Origin: Nocardioides sp. Root1257
GTDB lineage: Bacteria > Actinomycetota > Actinomycetes > Propionibacteriales > Nocardioidaceae
Direction: 5' to 3'
Assembly: GCF_001425175.1 (NCBI RefSeq)
Contig: NZ_LMDV01000014.1
Location: 124,001-188,000, forward strand
DNA length: 64,000 nucleotides
Shown: one piece after another, positions 37,207-45,105 of the stretch
How positions within the stretch are numbered: position 1 is the first letter of the stretch
How the letters are laid out: the number at the start of each line of letters is the position of its first letter
Position numbers and translations under genes: made by a program
Notes under the pieces: generated by a model
What the model saw: only the letters and a program-made list of their open reading frames with translations
What the model was told of the DNA's origin: nothing
Databases searched by the model: none

Positions 37207-38410
37207 GCCCGCGATAGCTGGGCACCGTGTCGACGAACTCGCTGCCCTGCAGCAGGTGCACCGTCAGCGAGTGCTCGAACGGCTCGCCCGACTTGGCCGG
37301 CCGGAACCACACCAGGTCGCCGATCTCCAGGAGGTCCGCGGGCTGTCCGGTGATCGGGGTCTGCACCTCGCCGGCGCCCTCGAGCCCCGTGAGCTCCAGC
37401 CCGGCCGGCGCCCACGGCGTCGGGAGCCGGTCCACGCCCGCCGGCCCGGAGGCGACGATGCCCCCACCGTGCACCGTGACCATCCCCGGCGCGGGGCGCC
37501 GTACGACGGGGAGGCCGAGGTACGACGCGGCTCGCGGCTCGAAGGAGCGGTAGTGGTCGAAGAGGGTCGGCACCAGCAGCCCTGATCCTGCGGCGATCTC
37601 GGTGACGACCGGGTCGGCCGCGGTGGCCTGCACCGAGCCCGAGCCGCCGGCGTTCCAGAACTCGAGGTCCGTGAGCTGCCGGAGCTCGTGGTCGATCTCC
37701 TTGCGGCGTACGGCGAGCTGCGACATCGACAGGGTCTTGAGCCGTCGGATGATCGCGGACCGCGCCTTCGCGGTGGGGACCGTGTCCTGGAGGCCGGCGA
37801 CCTGGCCCTCGTAGGTCATCGCCCCGACGAGCCGGAAGCCGTCGCGGCCGGTGATCTCCCGCGCCAGCTCGACGACGTCCGCCGTGTCCTGGAGAGGCGA
37901 GCGCTTCGGGCCGACGTGCTGCCCGGCGAGCCGGAGGCCGGCATCGACGTCGACGCAGACCCGCACCGGCGTCGTGGGGGAGACCCGGACGCTGTCGATC
38001 ACGTCGAGGTGCGGGGTGCTGTCGACCATCAGGGTGATCGCCGCGGCCGCCTCCGGCGAGGCGACCAGCTCGGAGAGCGCGCCGCGGTCGACGGTCGGGT
38101 AGGCGACGACGATGTCGTCGCAGATGCCCTGGGCGTGCAGCCACAGCGCCTCGCGGAGCGTGAACGCGAGCACGCCGTGGAACCCGTCGTGGGCGAGCGC
38201 GCGCTCCACCAGGGCGGGGATCCGCAGCGACTTGGAGGCCACCCGGATCGGCAGGTCGTTCGCGCGGCGGACCAGGTCGTCGGCGTTCGCGTCGAACGCG
38301 TCGAGGTCGACGACGAAGACGGGCGTCGGGAGCGGGACGCCGAGCTTCGCGACGGCGTCGCCGAGCCGGGTCCACAGCTGGTTGCGCGCTGCAGGGGAGG
38401 ACGCGCTCAC
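37190..38410 (-). CDS. Fold-type III PLP enzyme (amino acid deaminase/aldolase family)
   Basis: A 406-aa protein with the alanine-racemase-like N-terminal barrel. The PLP lysine is probably K60 in RVASKSLRIP, with TPVFVVDLDAFDANAD before it and VCVDVDAGLRLAG in the barrel. The C-terminal domain contains VHGGGIVASG and ends with HSLTVHLLQGSEFVDTVP, as in D-threonine aldolase/D-serine dehydratase-like proteins. The substrate is not clear. GTG 38410 overlaps the stop of the gene before it by 4 bp. Confidence 0.75.
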   Translation of the reverse strand: MSASSPAARNQLWTRLGDAVAKLGVPLPTPVFVVDLDAFDANADDLVRRANDLPIRVASKSLRIPALVERALAHDGFHGVLAFTLREALWLHAQGICDDIVVAYPTVDRGALSELVASPEAAAAITLMVDSTPHLDVIDSVRVSPTTPVRVCVDVDAGLRLAGQHVGPKRSPLQDTADVVELAREITGRDGFRLVGAMTYEGQVAGLQDTVPTAKARSAIIRRLKTLSMSQLAVRRKEIDHELRQLTDLEFWNAGGSGSVQATAADPVVTEIAAGSGLLVPTLFDHYRSFEPRAASYLGLPVVRRPAPGMVTVHGGGIVASGPAGVDRLPTPWAPAGLELTGLEGAGEVQTPITGQPADLLEIGDLVWFRPAKSGEPFEHSLTVHLLQGSEFVDTVPSYRGHGLAF

Positions 38411-38832
38411 TTGATGCCTCGCTTGCGCAGCAGCGCCTCGATGTCGGCCATGTCGTCATCCTCGGCCAACGCGGGGCGTCCCTTGGCACCGGGTCCGGCA
38501 CTCGGAAGCGGCTTCGACTTCTCCGCGGGACCGACCTCGCGTGCCCGCAGCCGTCCGGACACGCCGATGAGCACCACCGACACCCCCGCCAGGACGATGC
38601 CCAGCCACACGACCGGGCTCCACACCAGGTGGCCGGCCCAGTCGCTGATCTCGCCGGCGATCCCGGTGAACATCTGCAGCGTCTTCGTCAGGTACGCCGC
38701 GAGCGGGAGCAGCGTGAAGCCGAGCGCGCGTGTCCCGGAGGCGAGACCCCGGTTGCGGAAGGCGAACCAGGTCCAGATGCCGCCGGCCACGGTCAGGCTC
38801 AGGGTGAGTGCCGCCCAGGCTGCGTCGTCCAC
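38407..38832 (-). CDS. Membrane protein, unknown function
   Basis: A 141-aa protein with three hydrophobic helices in the first 105 residues (starting ALTLSLTVAGGIWTWFAF and including VWLGIVLAGVSVVLIGVSG) and an acidic cytoplasmic tail (LAEDDDMADIEALLRKRGIK-like end). I do not recognise the family. GTG 38832 is the chosen start; GTG 38850 is an alternative. It sits between ssuD and the PLP gene, overlapping the latter by 4 bp. Confidence 0.55.
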   Translation of the reverse strand: MDDAAWAALTLSLTVAGGIWTWFAFRNRGLASGTRALGFTLLPLAAYLTKTLQMFTGIAGEISDWAGHLVWSPVVWLGIVLAGVSVVLIGVSGRLRAREVGPAEKSKPLPSAGPGAKGRPALAEDDDMADIEALLRKRGIK

Positions 38833-38867
38833 GCTCCCAGCGTCCCACACGGCAGGTGAGCGGCGGC

Positions 38868-40028
38868 TCAGGCGAGCGCGGCCACCTTGGCGTGCGCCGG
38901 CACGCCGCCGAGCAGTCCTCGACGCCGCAGCAGCGGCGTCACGCCCTCGGCGAAGCGGTAGGCCTCCTCGACGTGCGGGTAGCCGGACAGCACGAACTCG
39001 TCGATCCCGAGGCGGTGGTACTCCTCGAGCCGGTCCGCGACCTCCTCGTGGCTGCCGACCAGGGCCGTGCCGGCACCGCCCCGGACCAGGCCGACGCCGC
39101 TCCACAGGTTCGGGCTGACCTCGAGCTCGCGCGCCGAGGAGTACGACGTCCGCGACCGCAGCCCGAGCATCCGGCGCTGACCGGTCGACTCGCTCTGCTG
39201 CAGCGCCTCCTGCGCCTTGGCGACGGTCGCCGGGTCGAGCCCGTCGAGCAGCCACTGGGCGTGCGCCCACGCCTCCTCGGAGGTGTCGCGCGACAGGGTG
39301 TGGATGCGCAGCCCGAAGCGGAGGGTCCGACCCTGCTCGGCCGCGAGGCCGCGCACCCACTCCAGCTTCTCCGCGACCTGCTCGGTCGGCTCGCCCCAGG
39401 TGAGGTAGACGTCGGCGTGCCGTGCCGCCACGGGTCCGGCGGGCCCGGACGAGCCGCCGAAGTAGATCGGCGGCACCGGGTCGATGCCACCGCTGACCTG
39501 GGCTCCCTCGGCGTCGAAGAACCGGCCGTGGAAGTCGAAGGGCGCCTGGGTCCAGGTCCCCCGGACGACCGACAGGAACTCGTCGGTGCGTGCGTAGCGC
39601 TCCTCCTTCGAGGCGGTGTCGCCGAAGCGTGCCTGCTCGCGCGGCTCGCCGCCGGTGACGACGTTGAGCATCAGCCGGCCGCCGGACAGCCGCTGGTACG
39701 CCGCGGCCATCTGCGCGGCCAGCACCGGGTTGATGACCCCGGGCCGGAACGCGACGAGGAACTTCAGGCGCGAGGTCTCGCGGAGCAGCGCGGCCGTGGT
39801 CAGCCAGGCGTCCTCGCAGAACGTGCCGGTCGGCGTGAGCACGCCCTCGAAGCCGGCCTGCTCGGCCGTACGGGCGACCTGGGCCAGGTAGTCGATCGTG
39901 GGCGGCCGGAAGTCGCCCTCGACGGTGTCCGCCAGACCGGTGATCCCTCCGGGCACACCCTGGCCGGCGCCGACCAGCGACCGGCTGTCGCCGGAGGTGG
40001 GCAGGAACCAGTGCAGCTTGACGGTCAT
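38868..40028 (-). CDS. ssuD: FMNH2-dependent alkanesulfonate monooxygenase
   Basis: A 386-aa bacterial-luciferase-like flavin enzyme that cleaves the C-S bond of alkanesulfonates to release sulfite. It matches E. coli SsuD closely: LHWFLPTSGDS, the active-site Cys in TPTGTFCEDAW, the Arg/His pair in FGLRIHTLSRDTSEEAW and the tyrosine in LSGYPHVEEAYR. AAGGAGTGAC precedes the ATG, 1 bp after ssuA. No flavin reductase (SsuE) is in the window, so FMNH2 must come from another locus. Confidence 0.94.
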   Translation of the reverse strand: MTVKLHWFLPTSGDSRSLVGAGQGVPGGITGLADTVEGDFRPPTIDYLAQVARTAEQAGFEGVLTPTGTFCEDAWLTTAALLRETSRLKFLVAFRPGVINPVLAAQMAAAYQRLSGGRLMLNVVTGGEPREQARFGDTASKEERYARTDEFLSVVRGTWTQAPFDFHGRFFDAEGAQVSGGIDPVPPIYFGGSSGPAGPVAARHADVYLTWGEPTEQVAEKLEWVRGLAAEQGRTLRFGLRIHTLSRDTSEEAWAHAQWLLDGLDPATVAKAQEALQQSESTGQRRMLGLRSRTSYSSARELEVSPNLWSGVGLVRGGAGTALVGSHEEVADRLEEYHRLGIDEFVLSGYPHVEEAYRFAEGVTPLLRRRGLLGGVPAHAKVAALA

Positions 40029-40029
40029 G

Positions 40030-41043
40030 TCACTCCTTGCCGGTGGTCGCGTCGTTGAAGTCGTCGATGAAGTACGGCGCGACGTCGAACTTGCCCGGGA
40101 GCAGGTCGTTGTCGGCGAACGAGTCGGCCATCTCCTGCTCGGAGTCGATGACGGTCTGGTCGATCGGGACGACCTGGACCTGCCGCTTCTTCACGGCGGC
40201 CAGGGTGATCGAGTCGGACAGCCCGGTCTCCTCCGCCCACACCTTCGCCCAGTCCTCCTGGTGGGTCTGCGACCAGACCTGCGCCTTCGCGATGCGCGAC
40301 AGGTAGTCCGAGAGGGCCTCCTTGGTCGCCGGGTCGTCGAGCGCGACGTCCGAGGCGACCTGGAAGGTGTAGCCGTTGGCGAGCTTGCTGCCGTCGGCGA
40401 TCACCTTCGCGTCGGCCTCCTGCTCGGCCTGCGAGGTGAACGGCTCCCAGATCGCCCAGGCGTCCAGGTGGCCGGCCGAGAAGGCGGCGAGCGCGTCTCC
40501 GGGCTGGAGGTTCTTGATCGTCACGTCGGAGTACTTCAGCCCCGCGTCCTGCAGCTGGGCCAGCAGGTTGTAGTTGGCCGAGCTGCCCTCGGCGACGCCG
40601 ACGGTCTTGCCCTTGAGCTCCGAGACGTCCTTGATGGGGGAGTCGCCGGGCACGACGATCGCGTCGCCCGCGCCGCCGTACGTCGCTCCCTGGACGACCT
40701 TGATCTCGCTCTTGCCGGCGGCCGCGAAGAGCGGCGGGGTGTTGCCGACGCCACCGACGTGGATGGCGCCGGCGTTCAGGGCCTCGAGGAGCGGCGGACC
40801 GGAGGTGAACTCCTTCCACTCGATCTTGTAGTCGACGTCGTCGAGCTCGCCGGCGGCCTGGAGCAGCGCCTTCGAGCCGCCCTTCTGGTCGCCGACGATC
40901 AGGGTCACCTTCGACAGGTCGACGGAGCCGTCGTCCTTGACGGCGCCCTCGTTGCCGGTCGCGTCGCCGCCGCAGCCGGCGAAGGCCAGGGCGGAAGCGA
41001 GGACGGCACCGAGAACGGTGATCTTGGTACGGCGGCGGTTCAT
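40030..41043 (-). CDS. ssuA: Sulfonate ABC transporter, substrate-binding lipoprotein
   Basis: A 337-aa periplasmic-binding-type lipoprotein. The signal ends LAFAGCGG (lipid-modified Cys near residue 22), then VTLIVGDQKGGSKALLQAAG and ALNAGAIHVGGVGNTPPLFA, as in SsuA/TauA/NitT-type proteins. It delivers sulfonates to SsuCB. GGAGCA precedes the ATG. It overlaps ssuB by 4 bp and lies next to ssuD, which fixes its role in sulfonate rather than nitrate or taurine uptake with fair confidence. Confidence 0.9.
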   Translation of the reverse strand: MNRRRTKITVLGAVLASALAFAGCGGDATGNEGAVKDDGSVDLSKVTLIVGDQKGGSKALLQAAGELDDVDYKIEWKEFTSGPPLLEALNAGAIHVGGVGNTPPLFAAAGKSEIKVVQGATYGGAGDAIVVPGDSPIKDVSELKGKTVGVAEGSSANYNLLAQLQDAGLKYSDVTIKNLQPGDALAAFSAGHLDAWAIWEPFTSQAEQEADAKVIADGSKLANGYTFQVASDVALDDPATKEALSDYLSRIAKAQVWSQTHQEDWAKVWAEETGLSDSITLAAVKKRQVQVVPIDQTVIDSEQEMADSFADNDLLPGKFDVAPYFIDDFNDATTGKE

Positions 41044-41834
41044 GCTGCTCCTTCGTTGTGCAGTGGCGTGCGATTCGGGTTGGCAGAGGTGGGCTGCACG
41101 CCCAGGGCGGCGAGCATCTCGGCCCGGATCCGGGCGATCTCGGGCTTCGACGGCGCGCGGTTGTCGCGACGCGGCTCGATCGACCACTCGCGGGCGATCC
41201 GCCCGCCGTCCATGACCAGCACCCGGTCGGCGAGCGCGATCGCCTCGTCGACGTCGTGGGTGACGATCAGGATGGCCATCGAGTGCCGGCGCCAGAGGTC
41301 GATGACCAGCTGGTGCATGTCGATCCGGGTGAGCGCGTCGAGGGCGCTGAACGGCTCGTCGAGCAGCATCAGCGCGGGGTTGCTCACCAGCGCGCGGGCC
41401 AGCGAGACGCGCTGGGCCTGCCCGCCCGACAGCTGCAGCGGCCAGGCCTCCAGCTTGTCGCCGAGGCCGACCTCGGCGAGCGTCTTCTCGGCCAGCTCGA
41501 AGCGCTGCTTGCGCTCCGGCCCGTTGAGGAGCGCGAGCGCGACGTTGTCGCGGACCGTGCGCCAGGGGAGCAGCCGCGGCTCCTGGAAGGCCACCGATGT
41601 ACGACCGGAGACCTCGACCTCGCCCGCCGGGGTGGGGTCGAGGTGGGACAGGCTGCGCAGCAGCGTCGACTTGCCGCAGCCGCTGCGGCCGAGCAGGGCG
41701 ACGAACTCACCCGGTGCGATGTCGAGGTCGATCGAGTGCAGCACGTGGGTGTCGCCGAAGGAGCGGTCGTGCCCACGGACCCGGACCACGGTCTCCGACG
41801 TCTGGCTGGTGGGGGGTGCGGTCAGGCTCGCCAT
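41040..41834 (-). CDS. ssuB: Sulfonate ABC transporter, ATPase
   Basis: A 264-aa ABC ATPase. Walker A is GRSGCGKST at residues 49-57, the Q-loop is VAFQEPRLLPW, the signature is LSGGQAQRVSLARAL, Walker B is LMLLDEPFSALD and the H-loop is IVTHDVDEA. It drives SsuC. Its ATG overlaps ssuC by 13 bp and its stop overlaps ssuA, so the transport genes are translationally linked. Confidence 0.92.
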   Translation of the reverse strand: MASLTAPPTSQTSETVVRVRGHDRSFGDTHVLHSIDLDIAPGEFVALLGRSGCGKSTLLRSLSHLDPTPAGEVEVSGRTSVAFQEPRLLPWRTVRDNVALALLNGPERKQRFELAEKTLAEVGLGDKLEAWPLQLSGGQAQRVSLARALVSNPALMLLDEPFSALDALTRIDMHQLVIDLWRRHSMAILIVTHDVDEAIALADRVLVMDGGRIAREWSIEPRRDNRAPSKPEIARIRAEMLAALGVQPTSANPNRTPLHNEGAA

Positions 41835-42640
41835 GCGAGGGCCTTCCTCTCGAGGTAGCGGACCAGCGCGTCGGTGCAGAGACCGAGCACGGCGTAGACG
41901 GCGAGACCGACGACGATGATGTCGGTCTGGTTGAACTCGCGGGCCTGGTTGATCATGGCGCCGAGGCCGGTGTCGGCCCCGATGGTCTCCGCGACGATCA
42001 CCGACAGCCACGCGATGCCGAGGCTCTGCCGCAGGCCCACGAGCGTCTGCGGAAGGGCGCCGGGGAGCACCACGTGGCGGACCTGCTGACGGCGGGTCAG
42101 GTGCATGGAGCGCGCCGCCTCGAGGACCTTGCGGTCGATCCCGCGGATGCCACCCAGGGTGTTCAGGTAGAGGGGGAAGCACGCACCCAGGCCGATCAGG
42201 GTCACCTTCGGCAGCTCGCCGAGGCCGAACCAGGTGATGAAGAGCGAGATCAGGCCGAGGTGCGGCAGCGTGCGCAGCATCTGCATCGGCGGGTCGATGG
42301 CGTCGTCGCCGATCCGGTTGAGGCCGGCGACCACGGCCAGCAGGACGCCGATCGAGCCGCCGATGACCAGCCCGAGGACGACCCGCTGGAGCGAGATCAG
42401 GGTCTCGCTGCCCAGGGTGCCGTCCTGGATCAGCTCGATCGCACGCGACGCGATCTGCGCCGGCGAGGCCATCTTGCGCGGATCGATCACGCCCGCGGAG
42501 CTCAGGGCCTGCCAGACGGCGATGATCACGATCGGGGAGACCCAGCGGCGCAGGAACGCGAACCGGGAGGCACGGGACCGTCTCGCTCGAGGTCGTGGGG
42601 GAGCGGTGGTCGGGTCGCCGACCAGGGCTGTGGTGGACAT
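41822..42640 (-). CDS. ssuC: Sulfonate ABC transporter, permease
   Basis: A 272-aa integral membrane permease of the BPD transport family. About six helices are visible, and the EAA loop region reads LEAARSMHLTRRQQVRHVVLPGALP with the characteristic GalG-like glycine pattern. I start it at ATG 42640, not ATG 42649, because a TAGACA box at 42654-42649 with TTGATT 18 nt before it overlaps the earlier ATG; 42640 lies 8 nt after the box, giving a leaderless start. It is the first gene of the ssu unit. Confidence 0.88.
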   Translation of the reverse strand: MSTTALVGDPTTAPPRPRARRSRASRFAFLRRWVSPIVIIAVWQALSSAGVIDPRKMASPAQIASRAIELIQDGTLGSETLISLQRVVLGLVIGGSIGVLLAVVAGLNRIGDDAIDPPMQMLRTLPHLGLISLFITWFGLGELPKVTLIGLGACFPLYLNTLGGIRGIDRKVLEAARSMHLTRRQQVRHVVLPGALPQTLVGLRQSLGIAWLSVIVAETIGADTGLGAMINQAREFNQTDIIVVGLAVYAVLGLCTDALVRYLERKALAWRA

Positions 42641-42648
42641 GGGGCTCA

Positions 42649-42688
42649 TGTCTAGACCGCTTTCCCTCACTAAATCAAGTGAAACACT
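42649..42688 (-). promoter_or_regulatory. ssu promoter and overlapping CACT/AGTG operator-like repeats
   Basis: On the minus strand TTGATT (42678-42673) and TAGACA (42654-42649) are 18 nt apart. Three half-sites lie across the -35 box: CACT (42668-42671), AGTG (42678-42681) and CACT (42685-42688), forming two overlapping inverted repeats. A repressor or sulfur-regulator site is plausible; none is identified here. Confidence 0.4.
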
Positions 42689-42770
42689 CGACTTTGAATC
42701 GTGCGACGAGTCACACCGCTGCGTCGCCGGTCGATTCGGCCCGGGTCCGTCGCCCGAGGACAATGGCTGC

Positions 42771-43313
42771 GTGCTCGAACCCGACCCGACCCACTCCCGT
42801 GTGATCCCCGATCCCGGGTTCCCGGGCGACGACGGGTCGGCGGCGCCCGAGCTCGCCGCGGCCCTGGCCGCCTGGCAGGACGACAGCACGGCGTACGCCG
42901 AGGCCCTCGGTGCCCTCCAGCGCTCCCGCGTCGTGGTCCCGGTCGTCGCGGTGCTCGGCGAGGTCGAGCACGACGACGCCGGCCTGGCCCGCGAGAAGGA
43001 CAGCGACATGGCGACCGTCCTCGTGCAGGGCGCCGACGGCCGCCTCGCGCTGCTCGCCTTCACCGGCACCGCCGCGCTCGCCACGTGGAGCCGCGAGGCC
43101 CGACCGGTCCCCGTGACGGCTCAGGTCGCGGCGCGCTCCGCGCTGCAGGACGGCGCCGCTGCGCTCGTCGTGGACCTGGCCGGACCGGTGCGGTTCGTCG
43201 TCGAGGGCGACGACCTGCGCGGTCTCGCCGAGGGGTGGACGTTGGCCCGGGTCCCCGGGGGCGTCGCCTGGATTCGGCCCGAGCGGGAATCTTCGGCTAG
43301 CATCTTGCGTTGA
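42771..43313 (+). CDS. SseB-family protein preceding infC
   Basis: A 180-aa protein with the SseB N-terminal-like fold: ELAAALAAWQDDSTAYAEAL, VVVPVVAVLGE, VLVQGADGRLALLAFTGTAALATW and ALVVDLAGP. The position directly before infC is conserved in actinobacteria, but the function is unknown. GTG 42771 is 6 nt after GACAAT and lacks a Shine-Dalgarno, so it may be leaderless. It is divergent from the ssu operon. Confidence 0.8.
   Translation: MLEPDPTHSRVIPDPGFPGDDGSAAPELAAALAAWQDDSTAYAEALGALQRSRVVVPVVAVLGEVEHDDAGLAREKDSDMATVLVQGADGRLALLAFTGTAALATWSREARPVPVTAQVAARSALQDGAAALVVDLAGPVRFVVEGDDLRGLAEGWTLARVPGGVAWIRPERESSASILR
43298..43303 (+). promoter_or_regulatory. Candidate -10 box for the infC leader
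   Basis: TAGCAT (43298-43303) lies at the end of the SseB-like gene and would start the infC leader near 43310. The -35 position is a poor match, so this is tentative. Confidence 0.3.
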
Positions 43314-43635
43314 CCGATCAGTTCCGACCCGACCGTCCGCGGTGGAGCCGGAGCAGATCTCACAAGCGGAGCCAGCAGCATCGTCTCCCACCCGCATCGA
43401 CCGCCCCAGCAATGGGTCAGCTCCACAGGTCGTCGGGTCCGGTCCCGAAGGCTTGGCCTGCGGCGTGGACGTGTTCCCCACCGTGAGCCTGATGGTCTTC
43501 GACGGCACTCCCATGGCGTGGGAGGCGCCGCGACTGGCTTCCGCTTGCACAAGCGGAAGCCTTTGTTGATTTCGGACCTCCTCGGGGGGCCGGTGCCGGC
43601 GAGGACTTCCGGTCACATGGCCACCAGGAGGACAC
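43314..43635 (+). promoter_or_regulatory. 322-nt infC leader region without a clear gene
   Basis: No convincing protein is encoded between the SseB-like gene and infC. The region carries CAAGCGGAGCC (43363-43373), which is complementary (one bulge) to the 5' arm of the downstream terminator, a CCCA/TGGG hairpin near 43510-43522, the terminator itself at 43536-43572, and AGGAGGA (43626-43632) just before infC. It has the layout of a transcription-attenuation leader. Confidence 0.55.
43536..43572 (+). terminator. Intrinsic terminator in the infC leader (attenuator)
   Basis: An 11-bp perfect stem (GGCTTCCGCTT at 43536-43546 with AAGCGGAAGCC at 43551-43561), GCAC loop, is followed by TTTGTTGATTT. 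This is one of the few hairpins in the window with a T-rich tail. It lies 64 nt upstream of infC on the same strand, so it can only act as an attenuator for the infC-rpmI-rplT operon. Confidence 0.75.
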
Positions 43636-44319
43636 ATCAGCACCGAGCTGCGCATCAACGACAGGATCCGGGTTCCCGAGGTCCGACTCGTTGGACCCAA
43701 CGGGGAGACGGTCGGCATCGTGCCGACCGACCAGGCCCTGAAGCTCGCCCAGGAGGCGGACCTCGACCTCGTCGAGATCGCCCCGCAGGGCAAGCCGCCA
43801 GTCTGCAAGCTCATGGACTACGGCAAGTTCAAGTACGAGAACGCCCAGAAGGCTCGCGAGGCCCGTCGCAACCAGACGAACGTGATCATCAAGGAGATGA
43901 AGCTTCGTCCGAAGATCGACGCGCACGACTACGAGACCAAGAAGGGTCACGTCGTGCGGTTCCTGCGCGCCGGCGACAAGGTCAAGATCACGATCATGTT
44001 CCGCGGTCGCGAGCAGCACCGGCCCGAGCTGGGCTTCCGGCTGCTGCAGAAGCTGGCCGAGGACGTGACGGAGCTGGGCTTCGTCGAGTCGGCGCCCAAG
44101 CAGGACGGCCGCAACATGATCATGGTGCTCGGCCCGCACAAGAAGAAGGCCGACGCCAAGGTCGAGATGAAGGCGGAGAAGGAGTCGCGCGCCGCCGAGC
44201 GCGCGGCCCACGAGGCGGAGGAGCGCGCCGAGCGCGACGCCGCCCACGCCGCCGGGCCGGTCGCCCAGAAGAAGGAGCGCGGGCGCTCCGAGAACCTCGA
44301 TCCCGAGATCGAGGCCTGA
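43636..44319 (+). CDS. infC: Translation initiation factor IF-3 (AUC start)
   Basis: A 227-aa IF-3 beginning STELRINDRIRVPEVRLVG after the initiator. The N-domain (GETVGIVPTDQALKLAQEADLDLVEIAP) and the C-domain (EMKLRPKIDAHDYETK, HVVRFLRAGDKVKITIMFRGRE) are complete, followed by a long charged Ala/Glu/Lys tail. There is no ATG, GTG or TTG in frame between the last upstream stop and codon 29. The ATC at 43636 starts the conserved N-terminus 3 nt after AGGAGGA. Non-AUG infC starts are known (AUU in E. coli) and let IF-3 limit its own translation. Confidence 0.92.
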   Translation: MSTELRINDRIRVPEVRLVGPNGETVGIVPTDQALKLAQEADLDLVEIAPQGKPPVCKLMDYGKFKYENAQKAREARRNQTNVIIKEMKLRPKIDAHDYETKKGHVVRFLRAGDKVKITIMFRGREQHRPELGFRLLQKLAEDVTELGFVESAPKQDGRNMIMVLGPHKKKADAKVEMKAEKESRAAERAAHEAEERAERDAAHAAGPVAQKKERGRSENLDPEIEA

Positions 44320-44324
44320 TACCT

Positions 44325-44345
44325 CGGCGGTCCCCAGGGCCGCCG
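44325..44345 (+). promoter_or_regulatory. Hairpin between infC and rpmI
   Basis: A 9-bp stem (44325-44333 with 44337-44345, one T-G pair) with a 3-nt loop begins 5 nt after the infC stop. It has no T-run. It could pause polymerase or protect mRNA between infC and the ribosomal-protein genes. Confidence 0.4.
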
Positions 44346-44407
44346 GAACCACGCGGGTGGTCGCGCCAGCCGCGAGCACGCCAGCAGGACGAGAAGAGAG
44401 AGCAGAG

Positions 44408-44602
44408 ATGCCGAAGAACAAGACGCACTCCGGTGCGAGCAAGCGCTTCCGGGTGACCGGGACCGGCAAGATCCTTCGCGAGAAGGCCGGCAAGCGTCAC
44501 AACCTCGAGAAGAAGCCCTCGAAGGTCACCCGCCGCATGACGGGCACCGTCGAGGTCGCCAAGGCCGACGTCCCGCGCGCGAAGAAGATGCTCGGTCTCT
44601 GA
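44408..44602 (+). CDS. rpmI: 50S ribosomal protein L35
   Basis: A 64-aa basic ribosomal protein beginning MPKNKTHSGASKRFRVTGTGK and containing KAGKRHNLEKKPSKVTRRM, both diagnostic of L35. Its length is normal. ATG 44408 is preceded by AGAGAGAG-rich sequence acting as a ribosome site. It lies in the universal infC-rpmI-rplT order. Confidence 0.97.
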   Translation: MPKNKTHSGASKRFRVTGTGKILREKAGKRHNLEKKPSKVTRRMTGTVEVAKADVPRAKKMLGL

Positions 44603-44617
44603 CCGACCCCGTCCTCA

Positions 44618-44640
44618 CGGTGGTCGAGCACGTCGAGACC
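44618..44640 (-). repeat. Dispersed short repeat, copy 2
   Basis: CGGTGGTCGAG (44618-44628) and GTCGAGACC (44632-44640) are the reverse-strand ends of the repeat seen at 22992-23050, with almost no spacer. It lies between rpmI and rplT. Confidence 0.5.
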
Positions 44641-44678
44641 CCCGCACCGAACAAGTTTTCAGCAACAAGGAGTAAATC

Positions 44679-45065
44679 GTGGCACGCGTCAAGCGGGCGG
44701 TAAACGCCCAGAAGAAGCGCCGGGTCGTCCTCGAGCGGGCAAGCGGCTACCGCGGCCAGCGCTCGCGCCTGTACCGCAAGGCCAAGGAGCAGGTCACCCA
44801 CTCGCTGGTCTACAGCTACAACGACCGGCGCAAGAACAAGGGCAACTTCCGCAAGCTGTGGATCCAGCGGATCAACGCTGCGGCCCGCGCCCAGGGGATG
44901 ACGTACAACCGCTTCATCCAGGGCCTGAACCTGGCCGGCATCGAGGTGGACCGCAAGATCCTGGCCGACCTCGCCGTCAACGACGTCGCCGCGTTCAACA
45001 CGCTGGTGGAGGCCGCCAAGGCCGCTCTGCCCGAGGACGTCAACGCGCCCAAGGTCTCCGCGTAA
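44679..45065 (+). CDS. rplT: 50S ribosomal protein L20
   Basis: A 128-aa rRNA-binding protein: ARVKRAVNAQKKRRVVLERA and GYRGQRSRLYRKAKEQV at the N-terminus, then YNDRRKNKGNFRKLWIQRIN and NRFIQGLNLAGIEVDRK. AAGGAG (44667-44672) precedes GTG 44679. L20 binds 23S rRNA early in 50S assembly and in some bacteria represses its own operon; I see no L20-type leader structure that can be confirmed here. Confidence 0.97.
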   Translation: MARVKRAVNAQKKRRVVLERASGYRGQRSRLYRKAKEQVTHSLVYSYNDRRKNKGNFRKLWIQRINAAARAQGMTYNRFIQGLNLAGIEVDRKILADLAVNDVAAFNTLVEAAKAALPEDVNAPKVSA

Positions 45066-45105
45066 CCGGTGGTTGAGGAAGGCGCGCAGCGCCTGTCTCG
45101 AAACC
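45066..45105 (-). repeat. Dispersed short repeat, copy 3
   Basis: CCGGTGGTTGAG (45066-45077) and GTCTCGAAACC (45095-45105) are reverse-strand versions of the ends in copies 1 and 2. It begins right after the rplT stop and covers the GTG at 45069 that would extend the TrmH gene. Confidence 0.5.

Noticed and set aside
42641..42649. ATG 42649 as the ssuC start
   Set aside because: It overlaps the TAGACA -10 box and would lie outside the predicted transcript; ATG 42640 fits better.
43342..43569. A 75-codon frame in the infC leader that ends inside the terminator tail
   Set aside because: No ribosome-binding site, no recognisable motif and no amino-acid run that would make it an attenuator leader peptide. 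A chance frame in the leader is more likely.
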